Shown: positions 50,630 to 59,121 of the stretch, one piece after another
Position numbering within the stretch: the first letter of the stretch is position 1
Layout of the letters: each line of letters begins with the position of its first letter
Assembly (NCBI RefSeq): GCF_009193155.1
Contig: NZ_VUKD01000001.1
Span: 1,240,001-1,304,000, forward strand
Direction: 5' to 3'
Length of the DNA: 64,000 nucleotides
DNA from: Georgenia subflava
GTDB lineage: Bacteria; Actinomycetota; Actinomycetes; Actinomycetales; Actinomycetaceae
The notes under the pieces: model-generated
The model's input: the letters and a program-made list of their open reading frames with translations, nothing else
Database searches by the model: none
What the model was told of the DNA's origin: nothing
Position numbers and translations under genes: made by a program

Positions 50630-50630
50630 G

Positions 50631-51287
50631 TCACACCAGGCCCTCCTCGCGCGCGAGGATCGCCGCCTGCACCCGCGAGGTGCAGCCCAGCTTGGCCAGC
50701 ACGTGGGAGACGTGCGTCTTCGCCGTCGCCTCGCTGATGTGCAGACGGGTCGCGAGGTCGGCGTTCGACAGGCCCTGCCCGAGGCAGATCAGCACCTCGC
50801 GCTCCCGGGCCGTGAGGCCGGCGAGCGCCGGCGACCCGCCGGTCCCCGCCGCAGTGGCGGGCGGCGGTGCGGCGGCGAACGCGGTGAGGAGCCGCCGGGT
50901 GACCTCCGGCGCGAGGACGCCCTCCCCGGCGGCGACGCGGCGCACGGCGTCGGAGAGCGTGGCGGCGTCCGCCGTCTTGAGGAGGAACCCCGCGGCCCCG
51001 GCGCGCAGCGCACCGAAGACGTACTCGTCGAGGTCGAAGGTCGTCAGGACGAGCACGTCGGCGAGCTCCTCGCCGATGATGGTCCGGGTGGCGGCGATGC
51101 CGTCGACGCCGGGCATGCGGATGTCCATCAGGACGACGTCGGGCCGCAGCGCGCGGGCGTTGGTGACGGCGGCGCCACCGTCGCCCGCCTCGCCGACGAC
51201 GGATATCCCCGGGGCGGCCTCGAGGATGAGGCGGAGCCCGGAGCGGATGGCGGCGTGGTCGTCGGCGATCAGGACCGTGGTGGTCAA
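50631..51287 (-). CDS. NarL/LuxR-family response regulator
   Basis: A 218-residue protein. The receiver domain has LIADDHAAIRSGLRLIL, phospho-acceptor Asp in PDVVLMDIRMPGVDG and Lys in FLLKT; the C-terminal GerE HTH reads LTAREREVLICLGQGLSNAD. The TTG start at 51287 overlaps the kinase stop (TTGA) and is preceded by GAGGAG; longer frames upstream are shadows. It is coupled to the kinase gene. Targets are unknown. Confidence 0.92.
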   Translation of the reverse strand: MTTTVLIADDHAAIRSGLRLILEAAPGISVVGEAGDGGAAVTNARALRPDVVLMDIRMPGVDGIAATRTIIGEELADVLVLTTFDLDEYVFGALRAGAAGFLLKTADAATLSDAVRRVAAGEGVLAPEVTRRLLTAFAAAPPPATAAGTGGSPALAGLTAREREVLICLGQGLSNADLATRLHISEATAKTHVSHVLAKLGCTSRVQAAILAREEGLV

Positions 51288-52534
51288 CGCGTCTCCTCGA
51301 TGGGCAGGGTGGCGCGGACGCGCCACAGCTGATGGTCTCGCGAGCCCGGGTCGGCTCCGGCGACCCACCCGGCCTCGAACGTGCCCCCCAGCGCCTCGGC
51401 GCGCTCGCGCATCGTCAGGAGACCGATCCCCGTGCCGCCGGGGTCGGGCCGCCGCGCGGTCCCGGACCCGCCGGTGCTCGTCACCTGCAGCCGGAGCGCC
51501 GCACCGTCGACGTCGACGACCAGCTCCACGTCACCGCCTCGCGCGTGCCGGCTGGCGTTGGTCAGCGACTCCTGGACGATGCGGTAGGCGGCCTGGTCGA
51601 CGGCGGACGGCAGCGGCGGGACGTCCGGGAGGCGGACCTGCACCGACAGCCCGCCGGCCCGCGCCGTCGCGACGAGATCGTCGAGCTCGCTCAGCCGGGC
51701 CGGGGACCTCACCTCGTCGTCGCCGGAACGCAGCAGGAGGATCATGGCGCGCATCTCCTCCAGCGACGAGACGCTCGCAGCGCGGATGGCCTCCAGCGCC
51801 CGTCGCTCGGGACTGGTGGACGCGTGGTCCCGGGACCCGTCCCCCGCCCCCGGCGCCGTGAGGGCGGCCTCGGTGTGGATCGCGATCGCGGAGAGGTTGC
51901 CCGCCAGTGCGTCGTGGAGGTCACGGGCCATGCGGGTGCGCTCCTCGTGGACGACCTCCGCCTCGCGCAGGGCGCTCAGCCGCTCCAGGTCCGCGGCCCG
52001 CGCCGACGCGAGCTGGGCGAGCTCGGCCTGCTGGCGCACCGACCGTCCCCACCACAGCGGGGTGACGAGCACGGCGACGAGCGTCAGTGCAGCGGAGACG
52101 GCCGACTGGACCTGCCCGGTCACCACGAACACCACTGTCGGTGTGCCGATCGCGACCACCGCGACGGCGGACTCGATCCGCCGCACCGCTGCCGCACCGG
52201 CGTAGAGCGCTGTCGCATGGATGAGGTCGATGAGGGCGACCATCGTGCCGAGGCTGCCGCCGAGGCCGGCGTCGACCGCGACGATCACGACCCCGACGGC
52301 GAGCGTCAGGACCGGTCGGCGCCGCTTGCCGAGCATGACGGCACAGATCGCGAGCAGCGGCAGGGCCGCCCACCACCGGCCCGCGTCGTCCGCGACCGGG
52401 CCGGACCAGAGCCCAACAAGTCCCACGGCGATGAGGGCGAGCCCGACGGCGAGCGTGAGCACGGCGTCGCTGACGTCGCGAGCGCGCGGCGTACCCCGCA
52501 CCGACGTCCGCCACCACCGAGCCAGAGCCGCCAT
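51284..52534 (-). CDS. NarL-partner sensor histidine kinase
   Basis: A 416-residue membrane kinase. About six membrane segments (residues ~20-170) come without a large outside domain. HisKA_3 with the phospho-His is in RMARDLHDALAGNLSAI, and the ATPase has NASRHARGG and GTGIGLLTMRERAEALGG. The short extracellular loops suggest sensing in the membrane, as in DesK-type kinases. It is translationally coupled to the response regulator. Confidence 0.92.
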   Translation of the reverse strand: MAALARWWRTSVRGTPRARDVSDAVLTLAVGLALIAVGLVGLWSGPVADDAGRWWAALPLLAICAVMLGKRRRPVLTLAVGVVIVAVDAGLGGSLGTMVALIDLIHATALYAGAAAVRRIESAVAVVAIGTPTVVFVVTGQVQSAVSAALTLVAVLVTPLWWGRSVRQQAELAQLASARAADLERLSALREAEVVHEERTRMARDLHDALAGNLSAIAIHTEAALTAPGAGDGSRDHASTSPERRALEAIRAASVSSLEEMRAMILLLRSGDDEVRSPARLSELDDLVATARAGGLSVQVRLPDVPPLPSAVDQAAYRIVQESLTNASRHARGGDVELVVDVDGAALRLQVTSTGGSGTARRPDPGGTGIGLLTMRERAEALGGTFEAGWVAGADPGSRDHQLWRVRATLPIEETR

Positions 52535-52651
52535 GCGGTCATCTCAGCACAGCCTGCCGCCCGCGCTCCTCGGCCGAACGATGTAGGCCCTGGACGTCCG
52601 GTCGTCACAACGCCTGATTCCGCGCGCACCGTGCCCTGCCACGCTCGTGCC

Positions 52652-53389
52652 ATGACCATCACGACCGTCGGGAGCCTGCTGGTGCTGGCGCTGATCGACT
52701 CCACCAGCTTCGGCACGCTGCTGATCCCGATCTGGTTCCTGCTGACCCCGGGCCGCGTCCGGGCTGCCCGGGTGCTGGTCTTCCTCGGGACCGTCGCGAC
52801 CTTCTACCTGCTGGTCGGGATCGCCCTGGTCGCCGGTGCGGACGCCTTCCTGGGCGACCTCGACGCCCTGCTCGACCATCCCGTCGCCGCCCGGGTCCAG
52901 CTCGTCGTCGGTGTCGCCCTGCTGGTGTGGAGCTTCCGGATCGGCAGGAAGAAGACCGACGACGACGGCGCACCACGCCCGGGCAGGATGCTCCGCTGGC
53001 GCGAGCGGGCGATGGGCGAGCGCGAGAGCGGCTCGGGCATCGCCGGACTCATGGGGCTGGCGCTCGGTGCGGCGGTCCTCGAGGTCGCGACGATGCTGCC
53101 GTATCTCGCCGCCACCGGGATCATCAGCACCGCCGACCTGCCGGCAGCCGGACGCCTCGGGGTGCTCGCCGCCTACTGCCTCGTCATGATCGCCCCGGCC
53201 CTGCTCCTGCTGGCCACGCGCCTCGTGGCCCGACGCCTGGCCGAGCCGGTCCTGCACCGCGTCGCGCGGTGGATGGAGAGGAGCAGCGGCGAGACGACCG
53301 CCTGGATCGTCGGCATCGTCGGGTTCCTCGTCGCCCGCGATGCCCTCGTCCGCATGCCGGGTCTGGTCGCCTTCCTGGACTCGGTCTGA
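52652..53389 (+). CDS. Sap/GAP-family membrane protein
   Basis: A 245-residue protein with six membrane segments: SLLVLALIDSTSFGTLLIPI, VFLGTVATFYLLVGIALVAG and GLALGAAVLEVATMLPYLAA. This matches the Sap (GAP, peptidoglycolipid addressing) family, linked to surface lipid export in mycobacteria. ATG 52652 follows CACGCT by 6 nt (leaderless). It is divergent from the kinase. Confidence 0.82.
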   Translation: MTITTVGSLLVLALIDSTSFGTLLIPIWFLLTPGRVRAARVLVFLGTVATFYLLVGIALVAGADAFLGDLDALLDHPVAARVQLVVGVALLVWSFRIGRKKTDDDGAPRPGRMLRWRERAMGERESGSGIAGLMGLALGAAVLEVATMLPYLAATGIISTADLPAAGRLGVLAAYCLVMIAPALLLLATRLVARRLAEPVLHRVARWMERSSGETTAWIVGIVGFLVARDALVRMPGLVAFLDSV

Positions 53390-53398
53390 CGTGGTCCG

Positions 53399-53911
53399 TC
53401 ACGGCTCCTGCAGGTAGCCGAGCGTGCGCCGGAGCGTGGCGGCGTCGTCGTCCGTCGTGTCGACGGTGAGGTGGTCGTCGACCCACGCGGCGTAGTAACG
53501 CGCGACGACGTCCTCCCACGTCGGTTCGACGAACCCGGCGATGTCCCGACGGCGACCGGCCAGCCGGGAGTGGTGCGTCTCGGGGTCGGGGCACACCGTC
53601 TCGATGAAGCGCAGCGGCACCCCGGTGCGCGTGGCGAGCTCGCGCCACTGCCCACGGGCCGGCTCGACGGCGTTCACCGCGTCGATGATGAGCGACCGGC
53701 CGGCGCGCAGGTTCTCCTCGGCGATCGCCTCGGCCACCACGTAGGCGGCCAGCCCGGTGGGCAGGGGGTCGCCGGGTCCACCGACGCCCGCGCGCCACAT
53801 CGCCGCCTCGATGGGATCGACCGAGACCACCGGGACCCCGAGCTCGTCCGCGAGCCGGGCGGCGAGGTGGCTCTTGCCCGACCCGGGCAGGCCAGCCATG
53901 GCGATCAGCAT
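53399..53911 (-). CDS. AAA-type P-loop kinase-like protein
   Basis: A 170-residue protein. The P-loop lies at the start (MLIAMAGLPGSGKSHLAARL), then a DPIEAAMWR segment and RFIETVCPDPETHHSR, as in zeta-toxin/chloramphenicol-phosphotransferase-like small kinases. The start is ATG 53911, directly before the P-loop strand. It probably phosphorylates a small molecule; the substrate is unknown. It lies 37 bp after the pcm-like gene and is likely co-transcribed. Confidence 0.82.
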   Translation of the reverse strand: MLIAMAGLPGSGKSHLAARLADELGVPVVSVDPIEAAMWRAGVGGPGDPLPTGLAAYVVAEAIAEENLRAGRSLIIDAVNAVEPARGQWRELATRTGVPLRFIETVCPDPETHHSRLAGRRRDIAGFVEPTWEDVVARYYAAWVDDHLTVDTTDDDAATLRRTLGYLQEP

Positions 53912-53948
53912 CCGGGGCGACCCGCCGGCCGGGCCTGGCGTCGTCGCA

Positions 53949-54524
53949 TCAGTCCTCGACCGCCCGCAACGGTACGAACCTGAAGGAGCCGAGTGCTCGG
54001 GTGCGCACCTCGTCGCCGTCGCGGTCGACGACGACGAGCTCGCCGCGCACCGGGATGACCATCCGGCCACCGTCGGCGAGCTGGCCCACGAGCGGCTCGG
54101 GGAGCCGCCGGGCCTCCGCCGAGACGAGGATCCGGTCGAACGGCGCCGACTCCGGCCTGCCGACCCGTCCCGGCTCCGCCTGCTCGATCCGCGCGCCGTC
54201 GACCTCCGCGGTGCGCAGGTTGGCCTGCCCGGACTCCACCAGGTCGGGCTCGATCTCGACGCCGACGACGGATCCGTCGGCTCCGACCAGGTGGGCCAGC
54301 AGGGCCGTCGTCCAGCCGGACCCGGAGCCGACGTCCAGCACCTTCTGGCCGGGCTGGGCGTCGAGGAGCTCGAGCATCTGCTCGACCGTGCTCGGCTGCG
54401 AGCAGGTGGCGCCGTGGCCGATCCGCAGCGGCTGGTCCGCGTCGGCGAAGCGGAGCTGGTCGTCGGGCAGGAAGTCGCGCCGGTCGACGGCGGCCATCGC
54501 CTCGCGAACGCGGTCGGTGCGCAT
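53949..54524 (-). CDS. pcm: Protein-L-isoaspartate O-methyltransferase-like protein
   Basis: A 191-residue SAM-dependent methyltransferase. ATCSQPSTVEQMLELLDAQ is the substrate/SAM entry, VLDVGSGSGWTTALLA the SAM-binding glycine motif, and VGVEIEPDLV the acidic loop. PFDRILVSAEARRLPEPL corresponds to the FDRI...A motif. It is slightly shorter than E. coli Pcm (208 aa). It repairs isoaspartyl residues in the known family; this copy could have another target. Confidence 0.82.
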   Translation of the reverse strand: MRTDRVREAMAAVDRRDFLPDDQLRFADADQPLRIGHGATCSQPSTVEQMLELLDAQPGQKVLDVGSGSGWTTALLAHLVGADGSVVGVEIEPDLVESGQANLRTAEVDGARIEQAEPGRVGRPESAPFDRILVSAEARRLPEPLVGQLADGGRMVIPVRGELVVVDRDGDEVRTRALGSFRFVPLRAVED

Positions 54525-54574
54525 CGTCTCGCCTCCCTCGTCGCCGCCCTGCCCTCATCCTCCCGCGCCGATGG

Positions 54575-55348
54575 TCAGCGCGCCTGCGCGGCCGGATCGG
54601 TCAGGTGGTAGCCGTACAGGTCCTGCTGCGTCTCGTTGACCCACAGCTCGGTCCCGGCCGGTGTGGTGACCCGAAGGGTGCGGCCGTAGGACTCGTCGAT
54701 GATCCGGGCGTCGAGACCGGCGTCGGAGGCGCGCTCCAGGAGCGGCTCGAGCCTGCCGGTCTCCAGGCTGACCTCGCACGCAGGGGCGCCGTCGACGTCG
54801 GTCAGCTCGCCCTCGTGGAAGGCGAGGATCCCGTGTGCGGTGAGATCGGACCAGCCGCCGGAGTCGCTGGCGACGCGAGGCCGCCACCCGAGCGCCGCCG
54901 CAGCGGCGCCGTGGTTCGCGGGCGTCGGTGTGTAGACCAGGCCGACGACCGAGAGCGTCTCCGACGTGACCTCGCCCATCCCGGCGTCACCCCGTCCGGC
55001 GACGCCGGGCTCGGCCTCGTCGACGACGACGGGCAGACCGGCCACGTCGACCGTCGACGCAGGACCGTGGTCGGTCGTGATCGGCTCGCCGCGGACCCCG
55101 GCAGCAGCTGCCGCCGACCGGTACGCGTCGGTGCCGACCACCTCGATGCCGAGCTTGGTCCGGCCGGCCGGCGGGCTCTCGGGGCCGGCGGCGTGCAGCG
55201 CGAGCCGGCCCGACCCCGCGGCGAGCTCGACCCACTCGCCGTCGTGGTCCGCGATCTCGACGAGACCGAGCCCGCCGTTGTCGTCCGACCGGCCGGTGCC
55301 CGGACCGGTGGGAGTTGTGGACCGCCCGCGCCGGTAGCCTCCGACCAT
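54575..55348 (-). CDS. Two-domain VOC (glyoxalase-like) protein, N-terminus uncertain
   Basis: About 257 residues with two VOC repeats: GLGLVEIADHDGEWVELAAG and, after ~110 residues, HGILAFHEGELTDVD ... PAGTELWVNETQQDLYGYHL. The usual first strand (ligand His/Gln and FYxxxLG) is missing: the residues before GLGLVEI are Gly/Arg/Thr-rich. The only ATG (55348) overlaps the divergent start at 55347. The N-terminus may be eroded or a later start used. Function unknown. Confidence 0.6.
   Translation of the reverse strand: MVGGYRRGRSTTPTGPGTGRSDDNGGLGLVEIADHDGEWVELAAGSGRLALHAAGPESPPAGRTKLGIEVVGTDAYRSAAAAAGVRGEPITTDHGPASTVDVAGLPVVVDEAEPGVAGRGDAGMGEVTSETLSVVGLVYTPTPANHGAAAAALGWRPRVASDSGGWSDLTAHGILAFHEGELTDVDGAPACEVSLETGRLEPLLERASDAGLDARIIDESYGRTLRVTTPAGTELWVNETQQDLYGYHLTDPAAQAR
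55335..55340 (+). promoter_or_regulatory. Leaderless -10 for the Gfo/Idh gene
   Basis: TAGCCT ends 6 nt before ATG 55347, and there is no ribosome site. Confidence 0.5.
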
Positions 55349-56360
55349 GACCACGACACCGCACGGGTTCGAGCACGTCCGCTGGGGGATCATCGGCGTC
55401 GGGGACGTCACCGAGCGCAAGTCCGGCCCGGGCCTGCAGCGCGCCGAGCGCTCCTCGCTCGTCGCGGTCATGCGCCGTGACGGCGCGAAGGCGGCCGACT
55501 ACGCCCGCCGGCACGGGGTGGCGCGCTGGTACGACGACGCCGACGCGCTGATCGCCGACCCGGACGTCGACGCCGTGTACGTCGCGACCCCGCCGGACAG
55601 TCACCGCGACTACGCCGTCCGGGTCGCCGCCGCCGGCAAGCCGGTCTACGTCGAGAAGCCGATCGCCCGCACCGCGGACGAGGCGCAGGAGATGCTCACC
55701 GCCTTCGAGCATGCCGGTGTCCCGCTGTTCGTCGCGTACTACCGGCGCGCCATGCCGCGGTTCGTGCGCGTCAAGGAGCTTCTCGACGGCGGCGCGATCG
55801 GCACGGTCCGCGCTGTCAGCGTGCGCACGCAGAAGCCGGCCGGGATGTGGGAGCCGGAGCACCTGCCGTGGCGCGTGCAGCCGGAGATCTCTGGCGGCGG
55901 GCTCTTCGTCGACCTGGGATCGCACACCCTGGACCTGCTCGACCACCTCCTCGGCCCCATCACGACCGTGACCGGCGTGGCGACCAACCTCGCCGGGCAG
56001 TACCCGGCCGAGGACCACGTGGCCGCCACGTTCGCCTTCGCCTCCGGCGTCGTGGGCACCGGCCTGTGGGCCTTCGACGCGGCGGTGGACGAGGACTCGG
56101 TCGACATCGTCGGAACGGCCGGGAGCCTGCGCTTCTCCTCGTTCGGCGTCGAGCCGCTGCTCCTGCGCACGGCGGACGGCGAGCAGCACATCGACGCGCC
56201 GTACCCGGAGGTGGTCCAGCAACCCCTGATCCAGCTCGTCGTCGACGAGCTCACCGGCCACGGCACCTCCCCGAGCACCGGCGAGAGCGCTCTGCGCACC
56301 GCTCGGGTCGTGGACGCGGTGCTCGCCGACTACCGTGCGCAGCACACGACCACGAGGTGA
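55347..56360 (+). CDS. Gfo/Idh/MocA-family oxidoreductase
   Basis: A 337-residue protein. The N-terminal NAD(P) domain begins WGIIGVGDVTERKSGPGLQ; DAVYVATPPDSH and the catalytic-Lys motif VYVEKPIA follow, and the C-terminal sheet has GGGLFVDLGSHTLDLLDHLL. The family oxidises sugars, inositols or biliverdin. No sugar genes are adjacent. The stop lies 13 bp before the LapA-like gene, so they may be co-transcribed. Confidence 0.9.
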   Translation: MTTTPHGFEHVRWGIIGVGDVTERKSGPGLQRAERSSLVAVMRRDGAKAADYARRHGVARWYDDADALIADPDVDAVYVATPPDSHRDYAVRVAAAGKPVYVEKPIARTADEAQEMLTAFEHAGVPLFVAYYRRAMPRFVRVKELLDGGAIGTVRAVSVRTQKPAGMWEPEHLPWRVQPEISGGGLFVDLGSHTLDLLDHLLGPITTVTGVATNLAGQYPAEDHVAATFAFASGVVGTGLWAFDAAVDEDSVDIVGTAGSLRFSSFGVEPLLLRTADGEQHIDAPYPEVVQQPLIQLVVDELTGHGTSPSTGESALRTARVVDAVLADYRAQHTTTR

Positions 56361-56373
56361 TGGGGGTAGCGCG

Positions 56374-56619
56374 ATGACGAGGCAGGACAGCGGCAGCCGG
56401 AACGGATTCGTCAGCTTCCTGCGCGGCGTCTCGGCCTCGACGTGGGTCGGGCTGGCGCTCGCGGTTCTTGCGGTGGTCTTCGTCCTGCAGAACCAGGCGG
56501 TGGCCAGCATCCAGCTCTTCTGGGTCAGCGTGCGGGCCCCGATCTGGCTGGCGCTGCTCGCTGTGTTCCTCGTCGGGTGGCTCGTCGGCGCCCTCGTGCG
56601 GCACAACCGGGCGCGCTGA
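56374..56619 (+). CDS. LapA-domain (DUF1049) small membrane protein
   Basis: An 81-residue protein with two membrane segments (SASTWVGLALAVLAVVFVLQ and LALLAVFLVGWLVGALV) separated by QNQAVASIQLFWVSVRAP, the LapA-like signature. The C-terminus is basic. The family's role is poorly known (envelope assembly in proteobacteria). It converges on the DUF488 gene with one base between. Confidence 0.85.
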   Translation: MTRQDSGSRNGFVSFLRGVSASTWVGLALAVLAVVFVLQNQAVASIQLFWVSVRAPIWLALLAVFLVGWLVGALVRHNRAR

Positions 56620-56620
56620 G

Positions 56621-57154
56621 CTACGCGCCGTCCCACACCAGCGTGCCCGGGCCCTTCCTGCGCGCACCTTCGGCCACCGGGTGGGGCCGCCGGGCGCCGT
56701 CGTGCATCAGGTGCCGGACCTCGACGTCGTGGCCCAGGACCGCGACATCGGCGATCAGCCGCCGGTGGCACCGCCACCAGACGGCCTCGGAGCACATGAC
56801 GACGACCCCGGCGTCGTCCGTCGCCTGCTCGAGCAGCTCGGTCATCGCCGCACCGAAGTCAGCGCTGCGCGTCCAGCCGGCGTACGCGCGGAACGCTGCG
56901 ACCTGCCACCAGGTGTCGGGCGAGACGGCGTCGTCCTCCTTGCGCAGGTGCCGGCGGCCGCCGAGACGCTCCTCCCACCGGTAGTCGATACCGGCCTCGG
57001 GCAGCCAGCGCTCCAGGGCGTCCCGCTTGACGTCGGGGTTGGACCGCGAGCCCGGGAAGCGGCGCACGTCCACCAGGTGCGTCACCGACGCCGAGCGCAG
57101 GAGCCGGGTCAGCGCGTCACGGTCGAGCGCGGCGTGACCGACGGTCAGCAGCAC
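56621..57154 (-). CDS. DUF488 protein
   Basis: A 177-residue protein. VGHAALDRDALTRLLRSA, VDVRRFPGSRSNP, LGGRR and VVMCSEAVWWRCHRRLIADV (the CxE...CHR motif) define the family. GTG 57154 is the start. DUF488 proteins are of unknown function; the Cys/His motif hints at metal or redox chemistry. Confidence 0.88.
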   Translation of the reverse strand: MLLTVGHAALDRDALTRLLRSASVTHLVDVRRFPGSRSNPDVKRDALERWLPEAGIDYRWEERLGGRRHLRKEDDAVSPDTWWQVAAFRAYAGWTRSADFGAAMTELLEQATDDAGVVVMCSEAVWWRCHRRLIADVAVLGHDVEVRHLMHDGARRPHPVAEGARRKGPGTLVWDGA

Positions 57155-57255
57155 GGTGCTCGCCCCCGGAGGAGGCCGGACGGTCCGAGATGCATGCTCA
57201 CCCCACCCTCCTTACCGTGACAGGACACCGTCCGCCATCGCTCGAGGAGGAACCC

Positions 57256-57672
57256 ATGGAGAAGGCACGCGACATCATGACGCGCGACGCCCAGTGCATC
57301 CAGGAGACGGAGACCCTGCTGGTCGCCGCCCAGAAGATGCGCGACCTGGACATCGGTGCCATGCCCATCTGCGGCGCCGACGGCAAGCTCAAGGGCATGC
57401 TGACCGACCGCGACATCGTGGTCGGCTGCATCGCCGAGGGCGGGGACCCGTCGACGGCCACCGCCGCCGAGTTCGCCCGCGGCAAGCCCGTCACGATCGG
57501 TGCCGACGACTCGGTCGAGGAGGCCATGCGAACCATGGCCGAGCACCAGGTCCGGCGGCTGCCGGTCATCGACGGTCATCAGCTCGTCGGCATCATCAGC
57601 GAGCAGAACATCGCCCAGGGCGGCAAGGACCGCAAGGTGGGCGACACCGTGGAGTCCGTGACCAAGGGCTGA
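57256..57672 (+). CDS. Twin CBS-domain protein
   Basis: A 138-residue protein of two CBS motifs: DIMTRDAQCIQETETLLVAA with MLTDRDIVVG, and VTIGADDSVEEAMRTM with LVGIISEQNIAQGG. GAGGAGG precedes ATG 57256. Stand-alone CBS pairs bind adenine nucleotides and are frequent among stress or hypoxia genes in actinobacteria. A strong hairpin follows. Confidence 0.9.
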   Translation: MEKARDIMTRDAQCIQETETLLVAAQKMRDLDIGAMPICGADGKLKGMLTDRDIVVGCIAEGGDPSTATAAEFARGKPVTIGADDSVEEAMRTMAEHQVRRLPVIDGHQLVGIISEQNIAQGGKDRKVGDTVESVTKG

Positions 57673-57707
57673 GCACCGGACAGCGCACGAAGCGGTCGAC
57701 AAGGCAG

Positions 57708-57733
57708 GAGCCCGCACCTCGGGGTGCGGGCTC
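57708..57733 (+). terminator. Strong hairpin after the CBS gene
   Basis: GAGCCCGCACC (57708-57718) and GGTGCGGGCTC (57723-57733) form a perfect 11-bp stem with loop TCGG, the stable tetraloop type. It separates the CBS gene from the mutase gene. Confidence 0.75.
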
Positions 57734-57781
57734 TCGCCGTCGTACCGGCGGTCGCACACCGGGCCGTGGGAAGGTTGGACC

Positions 57782-58543
57782 GTGAGCGGATCTCTCGGCA
57801 CCCTCGTGCTCGTGCGGCACGGGGAGTCCGTCGGCAACGCTCGAGAGCTGTTCAGCGGGGTGCTCGATGTCGACCTCACCCCCGCCGGCGAGGAGGCGTG
57901 CCACCACGCCGGGCAGCGGCTGGTCGAGTCCGGCTGGCGCCCGGACGTCATCGTCACCTCCGAGCTGGTCCGCGGCTGGCGGACCGCCCAGCTGGTGGCC
58001 GGGTCGCTGGGCACGTCGGCGCCCGTCCGGCGCACGTGGCGGCTGAACGAGCGCAGCTACGGGGCCCTGTCCGGCCACCTGAAGTCCGACATCCTGGCGG
58101 CGCACGGCAGGGAGCAGTTCCTGCACTGGCGTCGCTCGCTCGAGGGTCGGCCGCCCGCTCTGGACCCCGCCGTGGTCGCGCTGTGGCGCACCCTCAGCCC
58201 GTTCGACCGGCTGCCGGCCGAGGCGCTGGCGGCGACCGAGTCCCTGGCCGACGTCGTCGAGCGCATCCACCCGTGGCTCGCCGACCTCGAGGCGCACCTG
58301 CGGGCGGGCCGGCACGTGCTGGTGGTCGCGCACGGCAACTCGCTGCGTGCGTTGTGCGCACTGCTCGACGACCTTACCGGCGCGGAGCTGCGCTCGCTCA
58401 ACCTGCCCAACGCACGGCCGCTGCTCTACCGCATGGTCGACGACGGCGCCCGGCTGCGCCCGCGTGAGCGCGGCGGGCGCTACCTGGATCCCGAGCTCGC
58501 GCGGGCCGAGGCGCTGCTCATCGCCCACCAGGGCGGCACCTGA
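57782..58543 (+). CDS. Phosphoglycerate-mutase-like histidine phosphatase (GpmA paralogue)
   Basis: A 253-residue protein. The catalytic His is in TLVLVRHGESVGNARELFSG, then DVDLTPAGEEA, LNERSYGALSGHLKSDI, FLHWRRSLEGRPPALD and the second His in VVAHGNSLRALC. The layout is that of cofactor-dependent PGM, but several hallmark positions differ (ASG-type start WN and YDxPPP replaced). It may be a divergent PGM or a general phosphatase. GTG 57782 follows GGAAGG. Confidence 0.82.
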   Translation: MSGSLGTLVLVRHGESVGNARELFSGVLDVDLTPAGEEACHHAGQRLVESGWRPDVIVTSELVRGWRTAQLVAGSLGTSAPVRRTWRLNERSYGALSGHLKSDILAAHGREQFLHWRRSLEGRPPALDPAVVALWRTLSPFDRLPAEALAATESLADVVERIHPWLADLEAHLRAGRHVLVVAHGNSLRALCALLDDLTGAELRSLNLPNARPLLYRMVDDGARLRPRERGGRYLDPELARAEALLIAHQGGT

Positions 58544-58603
58544 GCCCCGCTCGCGAGGGTGCGCCCGTACCCGCCGGCCGGCCGCCGTCGCCGCGGTGCC
58601 GGA

Positions 58604-58641
58604 GACGACCTACTTGTGGAAGGACGACCTACTTGTAGAAG
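58604..58641. repeat. 19-bp tandem duplication at the AHSA1 gene end
   Basis: GACGACCTACTTGTGGAAG is followed directly by GACGACCTACTTGTAGAAG. The second copy holds the stop codon and the last codons (FYK). Another case of gene-end duplication, as at 24005-24057. Confidence 0.75.
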
Positions 58642-59105
58642 CCCTCGCGCAGGTTGATGCCGTGCTCGACCCAGGCCTTCAGAGCGGCGAGCATGCCGGT
58701 CCAGCCCTCGCAGTTGCCGAAGGCGTTCCTCGCTCCGTCCGCGGTAGGCAGCCAGGACGACTCGGAGATCGTCACGAGCGTGCGGGTGTCGCCGTCGATC
58801 GGCTCGAACTCGAAGGTCGTCGTCGTCACGCCCCTCGTGCCCGAGCTGGCCTCGCCCTCCCACTCGATGACGATGCGCCGGGGCGGGTCCGCGGCGACCA
58901 CGGTGACCGGGAAGGCTCCCGGGAAGTCATGGAAGTCCCAGCTGACGTCGGCGCCGGGCTCCAGGCGGCCGCGGGCACCTCCGGTGGTGAAGTACTGCGA
59001 GAGCTGCCGCGGGTCGGCGACGGCCTCGTAGACCTCGGCGCAGGGACGTGACACACGTCCGGAGACGGTGAAGGAGAGCTCGCGCAGCGAGTCGTCGGTG
59101 TTCAT
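58629..59105 (-). CDS. SRPBCC/AHSA1-domain protein
   Basis: A 158-residue single-domain protein: SFTVSGRVSRPCAEVYEAVA at the N-terminus, FTTGGARGRLEPGADVSWDF and SSWLPT...NCEGWTGMLAALKAW at the C-terminal helix. The START/AHSA1 fold binds hydrophobic ligands. It is divergent from an ArsR gene with only 16 bp between start codons, a common ArsR-AHSA1 pairing in actinobacteria. Confidence 0.88.
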   Translation of the reverse strand: MNTDDSLRELSFTVSGRVSRPCAEVYEAVADPRQLSQYFTTGGARGRLEPGADVSWDFHDFPGAFPVTVVAADPPRRIVIEWEGEASSGTRGVTTTTFEFEPIDGDTRTLVTISESSWLPTADGARNAFGNCEGWTGMLAALKAWVEHGINLREGFYK

Positions 59106-59121
59106 GTGATAGTTTTACAAC
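59106..59121. promoter_or_regulatory. 16-bp shared divergent promoter
   Basis: GTGATAGTTTTACAAC separates the two start codons. On the plus strand TAGTTT is 6 nt before the ArsR ATG. On the minus strand TAAAAC is 6 nt before the AHSA1 ATG. Both mRNAs would be leaderless and their -10 boxes overlap. It is the most AT-rich short stretch nearby. Confidence 0.65.
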
